5,305 nt of DNA from Treponema sp. (GTDB lineage Bacteria > Spirochaetota > Spirochaetia > Treponematales > Breznakiellaceae): contig JAITQR010000005.1 of the NCBI GenBank assembly GCA_031288815.1, positions 1 to 5,305 of the forward strand. The letters run 5' to 3'. How positions within the stretch are numbered: position 1 is the stretch's first letter; the number at the start of each line of letters is the position of its first letter. This document shows, piece by piece, positions 1-4,772 of the stretch. The notes below the pieces were generated by a model. That model was not told the origin of the DNA. It worked only from the letters and a program-made list of their open reading frames with translations, and ran no database searches. The position numbers were made by a program, and so were the translations under genes.

Positions 1-98
1 TAATGCTGTTTATTAAACCGTCAGAACGGGCCGCGGAGGAAAAAGGTAAAAATGAAGGACGATTTCTTAACACCATGACCTTTCAAGAATTGTCTTAA
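1..98 (+). CDS. Possible 3' end of an upstream gene, or a 31-residue ORF from position 3
   Basis: One plus-strand frame (codons starting at position 3) is free of stops from the window edge to TAA at 96-98. It gives 31 residues that are rich in charged amino acids, with a run of Glu, Lys, Asn and Gly in the middle and ending in FQELS. The frame opens with ATG at 3-5, but no ribosome binding site can be seen because the window begins there, so it may equally be the tail of a longer gene. The hairpin at 151-172 and a likely promoter at 173-201 follow, which suits the end of a transcription unit. No family is recognisable, and the stretch is short enough to be open by chance. Confidence 0.3.
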   Translation, partial: MLFIKPSERAAEEKGKNEGRFLNTMTFQELS

Positions 99-150
99 TA
101 TACACCAGGATCAAAAATAAAGTCAATACCTGGTTCGTTTAGGCGTATTC

Positions 151-172
151 GGGATCCGATCCTCGCGATCCC
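151..172 (+). terminator. Hairpin GGGATC-N10-GATCCC, possible weak terminator
   Basis: A perfect 6-bp inverted repeat (GGGATC at 151-156, GATCCC at 167-172) with a 10-base loop is followed by TTTCCATT. The T run is short and broken, so it would be a weak intrinsic terminator at best. It lies between the possible gene end at 98 and the promoter for the ABC-F gene. It could instead be an operator, because its right arm touches the proposed -35 box. Confidence 0.3.
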
Positions 173-201
173 TTTCCATTCCCGCCCTTTTCTGCTAACA
201 T
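173..201 (+). promoter_or_regulatory. Putative sigma-70 type promoter for the ABC-F gene
   Basis: TTTCCA at 173-178 (4 of 6 to TTGACA) is separated by 17 bases from TAACAT at 196-201 (4 of 6 to TATAAT). The -10 box is preceded by TGC, giving an extended -10 motif. Transcription would begin near 208, leaving a leader of about 33 bases that contains the ribosome binding site at 227-231. The boxes were matched by eye. Confidence 0.4.
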
Positions 202-240
202 AAAGGGGCTTCAATACCATATTTGCGGGAGTTTTGTTTA

Positions 241-1899
241 GTGATTACCGTTACCGACCTTAGCCTCAGCTTCGGCGAGCGTAGCCTTTTTAAAGATGTC
301 AACCTGAAATTCACCCCCGGTAACTGCTACGGCATTATCGGGGCTAACGGCGCGGGGAAGTCCACCTTCCTCAAGATACTTTCCGGAGAGACGGAACACG
401 ACAGGGGAGAAATTTCCGTCGGTTCCGGACAGCGGATCGCCGTACTCAAACAGGATCACTTCGCCTTCGAGGAATACCCCGTACTGGAGACGGTGATTAT
501 GGGTTACCCCAAGCTTTACCGGATACAGAAGGAACGGGAGGCCATTTACGCCAAAGAGGATTTTTCCGAGGCCGACGGCATGCGGGTCAGCGAACTGGAG
601 GCGGACTTTGCCGACCTGGGGGGCTGGGAATCGGAAGCCCAGGCGGGGCAGCTTCTCTCCGGCTTGGGCCTCGAAGAGGCGGATCAGGGCAAAATGATGA
701 GCGAGCTGGACGAGTCAAAAAAGGTTCGCGTCCTTCTGGCCCAGGCCCTCTTCGGCAGCCCCGACATCCTTCTCCTGGACGAGCCCACCAACGGTCTGGA
801 TCTGGAATCAATCGGCTGGCTTGAGGAATTCCTTATCGACTTCCCCAACACGGTGATCGTGGTTTCCCACGACCGGCACTTTCTCAACGCGGTCTGTACC
901 CAGATCTGCGATATCGATTTCGGCCGGATAAGCGCCTATTCGGGAAACTACGATTTCTGGTACCAGATGAGCCAGATGCTCCAGCGCCAGGCCAGGGATC
1001 AGCAGAAAAAGAACGAGGAGAAGGCCCGGGAACTGCGGGAATTTATCCAGCGTTTTGCCAGTAACGCCAGCAAGAGCCGGCAGGCCACGAGCCGCAAAAA
1101 GGTGCTGGAAAAGCTGGAACTGGAAAACATCCACGTTACCAGCCGCAAGTTTCCCTACGTGGGTTTCAAGCCGAACCGGGAGATAGGCAACAACGTGCTG
1201 CGGATAGAAAAACTGCGCTTTTCCGGTGAGGGGAAAAAACTGCTGGACGGTTTTTCCCTCCTGGTGAACCGGGGGGACAAGATCGCCTTCGTGGGAATCG
1301 AACACGCCTCCAAATCCGCCCTTTTCGACATCATCGCGGGCGAGAAAAAGGCGGAAAGCGGCGACGTGTACTGGGGCCAGACGACCGCCTTTTCCTATTT
1401 CCCCAAAGAGAACAGCGCCTACTTTAACTCCGCTCTTTCCATCACCGACTGGCTCAGGCAGTACTCCCCGGATCAGGACGAGACCTACGTGCGGAGTTTC
1501 CTGGGACGCATGCTCTTTTCGGGGGACGAGGCGCTGAAGCCGGTAAACGTTCTCTCCGGGGGAGAGAAAGTCCGCTGTATGCTGGCCAGGATGATGCTCG
1601 CCGGGGCAAACGTCCTTATCCTGGACGAGCCGACCAACCACCTGGATCTGGAGGCGATAACCGCCCTCAACGAGGGGCTGATAGCCTTTCCCGGGGTACT
1701 GCTCTTTAACTCCCACGACCACGAATTCATCACCTCCATCGCCAACCGGATCATCGAGATCGTGCCCCCCGTGGAAGGCGCGAACGGCCGCTTCCACTCT
1801 ATTGACCGGATGATGCCTTTTGACGATTACCTGGCCGACGAATCGGTAAAAGAACTGCGATCCCAGGCTTACCATCACCTGGCGCGTCTTCAGATATAG
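241..1899 (+). CDS. ABC-F family ATPase (YbiT/YkpA-like, ribosome-associated)
   Basis: This is a soluble twin-ABC protein with no membrane span, 552 residues long and close to the usual ABC-F length. ABC-F proteins bind the ribosomal E site and act in translation. Domain 1 has Walker A GANGAGKST (34-42), Q-loop Gln71, a degenerate signature LDESKK (156-161), Walker B with Asp180/Glu181 and switch His210. The linker (about 240-330) is rich in Lys, Arg and Glu and carries the NASKSRQATSRKK segment typical of this group. Domain 2 has a broken Walker A, GIEHASKSA (352-360), an intact LSGGEK (438-443), Asp462/Glu463 and His492. GTG at 241 is chosen as the start because GGGAG (227-231) lies nine bases upstream and the protein then begins MITVTDLSLSFG, as in relatives. 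TTG at 223 would place this binding site inside the gene. The gene probably has its own promoter at 173-201. Family assignment is firm. A housekeeping rather than antibiotic-resistance role is inferred. Confidence 0.95.
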   Translation: MITVTDLSLSFGERSLFKDVNLKFTPGNCYGIIGANGAGKSTFLKILSGETEHDRGEISVGSGQRIAVLKQDHFAFEEYPVLETVIMGYPKLYRIQKEREAIYAKEDFSEADGMRVSELEADFADLGGWESEAQAGQLLSGLGLEEADQGKMMSELDESKKVRVLLAQALFGSPDILLLDEPTNGLDLESIGWLEEFLIDFPNTVIVVSHDRHFLNAVCTQICDIDFGRISAYSGNYDFWYQMSQMLQRQARDQQKKNEEKARELREFIQRFASNASKSRQATSRKKVLEKLELENIHVTSRKFPYVGFKPNREIGNNVLRIEKLRFSGEGKKLLDGFSLLVNRGDKIAFVGIEHASKSALFDIIAGEKKAESGDVYWGQTTAFSYFPKENSAYFNSALSITDWLRQYSPDQDETYVRSFLGRMLFSGDEALKPVNVLSGGEKVRCMLARMMLAGANVLILDEPTNHLDLEAITALNEGLIAFPGVLLFNSHDHEFITSIANRIIEIVPPVEGANGRFHSIDRMMPFDDYLADESVKELRSQAYHHLARLQI

Positions 1900-1900
1900 C

Positions 1901-3748
1901 TTAGCGGATGTTGATGTAGTACCGTTCCAGATAGGCGATCCGCCTGCGGGCCTCGTTACAGCGGCTGCTCTGGGGATACTCCCGGAGAAGCCGCCGGTAA
2001 TAGTCCAGGGAACTGCGGATATCCCGGGAAGGGCTGTTGGCCTCGTAAAACTGCCCGTAAAGCCACCATGTTTCATCGCTGCCCGCGGGGAAGCTTTCCC
2101 TGAACCGATCCAGAATGGCAAGCGCCTGGGCCACCCGGCCCGCCTCAAATTCTTCCCTGGCCCGCCCCAGGTATAGATCGGGGGAAGCGGCCTCCGCTTC
2201 CGAAGCGCCTCCCGCCGGAGAGGAACCGCCGCCAGGGGGCGGGCTCCCGTCCGGGAGGGCTTCCCCCGGCGCGGGAACGGGAACAGCCGCTACGGGTACC
2301 GCCGGATCGGCCCCGGATTGGCCGGGACGATCCGCGCTCCGCGCCGGGCCGGCGGCCAGAACCTGGGGAGACGTGTCCCTTCCCCCGGCGATCTGGGGGG
2401 CCGGGGCCGGGGGAGCGGCGACGTCCGGTGAAGCCGGCGGCGGCGCGGATCTTTCCGGAAAGGCCGCGGACTGGCCGGGAACCGCCGTGTCCCGCGCCGG
2501 GCCGGTATCCCGGACCGGCCGGGATTCGGCCGCCGGAGCCTGCCCCGGCGCGGCGGATCTCCCCGTTTCGCCGGCCCGGTTTGTCCCCCCGGCGCCGTCA
2601 CGGTCGCGGAAAGCCTCCGCCTCTTGGGCCGCCGTGGGCCAGCGGGGTTCCGCTATAGCCCTGCCCCGGTCGGTCACCGGGTTAAACCAGCCCGTGGCGG
2701 CGGCTTCCGGCGATTCGCCCACAATCACCTGGACATAATCGTTGAGGATATAGTCCCGGACAAAGTCCTGCTTGTAAAATTTAAGCCCGTAGGTTCCCGC
2801 CGCCTCCGCCCGGAAAATAAAACTCTGCCCCTCCGGATCAAGCCGCCGGGACCCGTAGACAAGGCCCTGCCGGAATCCCATTTCCCCAAGGTAAACCCAG
2901 CCGATTCCCCGGAAGGGAATTTCCACCAACTGCCCGACCGTGGCCCGGACGACGCGGGAAAAATGTATCCCCCCATCCTCCGCCGCCGGAGAAGGCTCCG
3001 CGGGAAGGACCGGCGCGGCCTGGGAGGACGATTCGGCCTGATTTTGACGGGTCCAGGCCGGAGGCTCGACGGGAGGCGTGGGTGGCAGGGGAACCGGTTC
3101 CCGGACAGGGGCCGGAGCGGGCGCTTCCTCGGCGGGGCGGATAAAAGGCGGCGGAACAGAGGAAACCCCGGCGGGCCGATCCGGAACCGAAGCGGGTGGA
3201 GGAGGCGGAGGAACCGGCGGGGGTACCGGCGCCGGGACGGGAGCCGGCTGGGGGCTTTGGGGCGGCGCGGAAGGAACGGGCAGGGGAAAGGGCTGGGGTT
3301 CGGGGGGCTGGGGCGGAACCTCGGCGGCTACAGGCGGTTCAGGCAGGATCGGCTCAGCGGGATCGGGCAGCGCGGCGGCAAAAGGCTCCTCGCCGGGAGG
3401 GCTTTCCTCCGCCTCGGTTTCCGGCAGATCCGCGAAAGGTTCCGGCAAGGCGTCCATAACCCCTAAAGCCGGCTCCCCGGCGAACGGCGTCTCCGAAGGG
3501 ATCTCCCCGGCAAGCGGAGCCTCCTCCGGGTTCCCTGGATCGGGAACGGAAGGCTCCGGAAGGGCGGTCTCTCCCGTCAAGCCGGGGGCGGACTCTTCCC
3601 CGGCGTCCTCGCCCGGGTCTTCTATGACCGGAACAGGCGGGAGGGTACTTTCCGGCGGAGGCGGCGCGTCTCTCCCCTCGGCGGTGCTTTTACAGGAAAA
3701 AGCAAAGCCCGCAAAGAGCAAAACTAAAACAAGCCTGTATCTTTTCAT
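1901..3748 (-). CDS. Proline-rich lipoprotein with C-terminal TPR-like domain
   Basis: The 615-residue product starts with a lipoprotein signal: MKRYR, a hydrophobic core, and the relaxed spirochaetal lipobox AFSC with Cys19 as the lipidation site. Residues 20-258 are disordered, acidic early on, and dominated by Pro, Glu, Ala and Val, with a near-pure proline run around 175-185. Residues 259-345 look folded, with alternating strands rich in Gly, Val, Tyr and Phe, probably a small beta domain. Residues 346-520 are a second disordered stretch, rich in Ala, Pro, Gly, Arg and Ser. Residues 522-612 are helical and TPR-like (YLGRAREEFEAGR, then a LDYYRRLLREYPQS repeat), similar to periplasmic YbgF/BamD-type TPRs. 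A GGAG eight bases upstream supports ATG at 3748. The start overlaps the preceding stop as ATGA, so translation is probably coupled. It should be anchored in a membrane facing the periplasm and may be a scaffold. Its exact function is not recognised. Confidence 0.85.
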   Translation of the reverse strand: MKRYRLVLVLLFAGFAFSCKSTAEGRDAPPPPESTLPPVPVIEDPGEDAGEESAPGLTGETALPEPSVPDPGNPEEAPLAGEIPSETPFAGEPALGVMDALPEPFADLPETEAEESPPGEEPFAAALPDPAEPILPEPPVAAEVPPQPPEPQPFPLPVPSAPPQSPQPAPVPAPVPPPVPPPPPPASVPDRPAGVSSVPPPFIRPAEEAPAPAPVREPVPLPPTPPVEPPAWTRQNQAESSSQAAPVLPAEPSPAAEDGGIHFSRVVRATVGQLVEIPFRGIGWVYLGEMGFRQGLVYGSRRLDPEGQSFIFRAEAAGTYGLKFYKQDFVRDYILNDYVQVIVGESPEAAATGWFNPVTDRGRAIAEPRWPTAAQEAEAFRDRDGAGGTNRAGETGRSAAPGQAPAAESRPVRDTGPARDTAVPGQSAAFPERSAPPPASPDVAAPPAPAPQIAGGRDTSPQVLAAGPARSADRPGQSGADPAVPVAAVPVPAPGEALPDGSPPPGGGSSPAGGASEAEAASPDLYLGRAREEFEAGRVAQALAILDRFRESFPAGSDETWWLYGQFYEANSPSRDIRSSLDYYRRLLREYPQSSRCNEARRRIAYLERYYINIR

Positions 3749-4287
3749 GGAACACGCTCCAGAAATTCGTCAAGCGCCGACCTGATCCGGTTCCGCCACG
3801 TTTCCTCCCCCCCTTCCAGGGGATTGTACCAGTAAGGTTCCGCGTCTTCCGCCGTCCAAATATCCCTCCGTTCCCGCTCCGGAATTACCCCGGGCAGAAA
3901 ATCCGGTTCATCGGGAAGGAAAAGTTCCTCCGGGGGTATAGGCGCGTCCCGGGTCAGGCCGTCCGGCTCCCCGGAGTTCCAGGGCGGCGCCCGCTCCGGG
4001 AGGCCGGGATTGGGATGAGAGGCAAGCCCCCTTACCAGAGCCGCCAGAAAGATAGCCAGAACAAAGCCCAGGCCGATCAGCGCGAAACCCGCCTTCCCCT
4101 CAAGCCAGGGCAGCTTCTTCCGGATACCCCGGGGGATCAGAGCCCAGAGCCTTTCCCCCCAGGCTTTTACCGCTTTCCCCGCCCCGGCCGCCGGACCCCT
4201 CGCCGAATCCGCGAGTTTAGCCCCCAAGGCAGACAGTCTGGCGGCCTCTTTCCGGACTTTTTCTGCCAGATCCAAAAGGCGGAACAT
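3745..4287 (-). CDS. Single-span membrane protein of unknown function, first gene of the minus-strand pair
   Basis: The 180-residue product has a Lys/Arg/Ala-rich N-terminal region (1-58) with helical, possibly amphipathic, character. One hydrophobic span follows at about 66-88 (AGFALIGLGFVLAIF and on). The C-terminal tail (89-180) is acidic and proline-rich, with conspicuous Trp and Tyr residues (144, 152-154, 164), ending in a short helix. By the positive-inside rule the N-terminus is cytoplasmic and the acidic tail periplasmic. No family is recognised. Its TGA stop shares bases with the ATG of the downstream lipoprotein (ATGA, 3748-3745), so the two are probably co-transcribed and coupled, and may act together in the envelope. 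No Shine-Dalgarno sequence precedes ATG 4287, and a -10-like TAGAAT ends seven bases before it, so the message may be nearly leaderless. Confidence 0.75.
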   Translation of the reverse strand: MFRLLDLAEKVRKEAARLSALGAKLADSARGPAAGAGKAVKAWGERLWALIPRGIRKKLPWLEGKAGFALIGLGFVLAIFLAALVRGLASHPNPGLPERAPPWNSGEPDGLTRDAPIPPEELFLPDEPDFLPGVIPERERRDIWTAEDAEPYWYNPLEGGEETWRNRIRSALDEFLERVP

Positions 4288-4293
4288 ACAATA

Positions 4294-4322
4294 ATTCTAA
4301 CAGAAAAAATTTGTTCTGTCCC
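4294..4322 (-). promoter_or_regulatory. Putative promoter of the minus-strand pair, near-leaderless, with an inverted repeat between its boxes
   Basis: On the minus strand, GGGACA (4322-4317, 4 of 6 to TTGACA) is separated by 17 bases from TAGAAT (4299-4294, 5 of 6 to TATAAT). A start site six to eight bases on would fall at or next to the A of ATG 4287, giving a leaderless or near-leaderless mRNA. This fits the missing Shine-Dalgarno. The perfect inverted repeat ACAGAA-N8-TTCTGT (4300-4319) fills the spacer and overlaps the -35 box, as an operator would. The boxes were matched by eye. Confidence 0.4.
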
Positions 4323-4326
4323 CCCT

Positions 4327-4338
4327 GGCGGATCCGCC
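4327..4338. repeat. 12-bp perfect palindrome GGCGGATCCGCC
   Basis: This GC-only palindrome around GATC lies five bases upstream (minus sense) of the proposed -35 box of the 180-residue protein gene. It could be a protein binding site, or a short GGCG/CGCC hairpin in any longer minus-strand leader RNA. In GC-rich DNA a chance palindrome of this length is not rare. Confidence 0.4.
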
Positions 4339-4447
4339 GGTTCCCCGCGCTCAAGGCTGGTTCCGGCCCCCCTCGGCCTCCGGTCTCATAAACTAAATAT
4401 CTGTTAAGCATAGAATTGTATTTTATTTTGAATAATTGGCCGTTTTA

Positions 4448-4477
4448 TTGACAAATGTCATTTTCTTATGGTATCTT
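4448..4477 (+). promoter_or_regulatory. Putative plus-strand promoter overlapped by a TGACA-AA-TGTCA palindrome
   Basis: A consensus TTGACA (4448-4453) is followed after 18 bases by TATCTT (4472-4477, 4 of 6 to TATAAT). The -35 box lies within the 5-2-5 inverted repeat TGACAAATGTCA (4449-4460), a plausible operator for a dimeric regulator. It points toward the lipoprotein gene at 4773 and would give a leader of nearly 290 bases that includes the C17 run. A better-placed promoter nearer the gene was not found. Confidence 0.4.
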
Positions 4478-4540
4478 TGCTTAAATATGTTACAGTCACT
4501 TTCCTGTACTGAAAATACCGCAACACCGGCTTCCTTCACG

Positions 4541-4552
4541 ATAATGTATTAT
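4541..4552. repeat. 5-2-5 inverted repeat ATAAT-GT-ATTAT next to the C run
   Basis: The perfect arms ATAAT and ATTAT flank a two-base centre. The repeat overlaps the minus-strand TATAAT box (4553-4548) and also contains a plus-strand TATTAT. It may be a regulator site or simply a product of overlapping -10-like sequences in AT-rich DNA. Confidence 0.35.
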
Positions 4553-4577
4553 ACCCCCCCCCCCCCCCCCATGTACT
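4548..4577 (-). promoter_or_regulatory. Candidate phase-variable promoter: perfect TATAAT behind a G17 spacer
   Basis: Read on the minus strand, a weak -35-like AGTACA (4577-4572, 3 of 6) is followed by one base, then 17 G, then a perfect TATAAT (4553-4548). The homopolymer is therefore essentially the whole 18-base spacer. Transcription would start near 4541 and run toward the membrane protein gene at 4287, with a leader of about 250 bases. Homopolymer spacers between -35 and -10 are the known basis of slipped-strand on/off switching, for example at Neisseria porA and opc. The poor -35 box is the weak point. Confidence 0.35.
4554..4570. repeat. Homopolymer run of 17 C (G17 on the minus strand)
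   Basis: Seventeen consecutive C residues lie in the divergent intergenic region, 203 bases before the plus-strand lipoprotein start and 267 bases from the minus-strand start. No other comparable homopolymer exists in the window. Runs of this length are unstable during replication. In Treponema pallidum, poly-G runs upstream of tpr genes vary in length and alter promoter activity. The exact length here may also be affected by sequencing error. Confidence 0.9.
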
Positions 4578-4600
4578 TTTAGTTAAAACCTGTAACGCTT

Positions 4601-4680
4601 CCAATTCTCTTCTCCCCAGCTCCCGGTCCCTTCCTTACATTTTAAGTCATTTTGTCATCTTTCCCATCCCGTCCCTTCTC
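4601..4680. other. Pyrimidine-rich tract in the divergent spacer
   Basis: Sixty-four of these 80 plus-strand bases are C or T, continuing the strand asymmetry begun by the C17 run. The stretch contains the short direct repeat GTCAT-TTT-GTCAT (4646-4658). No convincing gene, promoter or terminator is seen in it. Confidence 0.5.
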
Positions 4681-4720
4681 CGACCATGCGCCGGCGGGAA
4701 AAACCAACCCAGGAAAATCT

Positions 4721-4739
4721 CCGGCCCCTTCGGGATCGG
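4721..4739 (+). other. Stem-loop in the 5' leader of the lipoprotein gene
   Basis: CCGGCCCC (4721-4728) can pair with GGGATCGG (4732-4739), with one mismatch and one G-T wobble, around a TTC loop. The top of the stem contains CTTCGG, the sequence of a stable UUCG tetraloop. It ends 21 bases before the ribosome binding site, and no T run follows, so it is not a standard terminator. It could stabilise the mRNA or tune translation. Confidence 0.35.
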
Positions 4740-4760
4740 TGTAGCTCAATTCAATTTCGT

Positions 4761-4766
4761 AAGGAG
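4761..4766 (+). promoter_or_regulatory. Strong ribosome binding site of the 4773 lipoprotein gene
   Basis: AAGGAG lies six bases before ATG 4773. It is the best Shine-Dalgarno match in the window and fixes the start of a reading frame that continues beyond the window. Confidence 0.85.
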
Positions 4767-4772
4767 AAAAGA

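Noticed and set aside
104..134. Inverted repeat ACCAGG / CCTGGT with a 19-base loop
   Set aside because: A six-base stem over so large a loop is expected by chance, and no T run follows.
223..240. TTG at 223 as the start of the ABC-F protein (adding MREFCL)
   Set aside because: The only good ribosome binding site (GGGAG, 227-231) would then lie inside the gene. GTG 241 sits at the right distance and gives the family-typical N-terminus.
808..2148. 446-codon minus-strand open frame across the ABC-F gene and past the convergent stops
   Set aside because: It lies antisense to strongly conserved ABC motifs, has no recognisable domain or good start signal, and its openness follows from the codon bias of the sense gene.
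2115..3785. Several plus-strand open frames with Gly/Arg/Pro-rich products
   Set aside because: All are mirrors of the low-complexity proline/alanine lipoprotein gene on the minus strand, which has a lipobox, a ribosome binding site, a coupled neighbour and a folded C-terminal domain.
4015..4411. Open frames on both strands over the start of the membrane protein gene (130 codons plus, 64 codons minus)
   Set aside because: Both overlap the membrane protein gene in other frames, lack ribosome binding sites, and show no domain, signal or plausible membrane segment.
4738..4755. tRNA-like string GGTGTAGCTCAATTC resembling a D-arm
   Set aside because: No acceptor, anticodon or T-arm follows; the ribosome binding site and ATG of the lipoprotein gene come within 20 bases. 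Chance resemblance.
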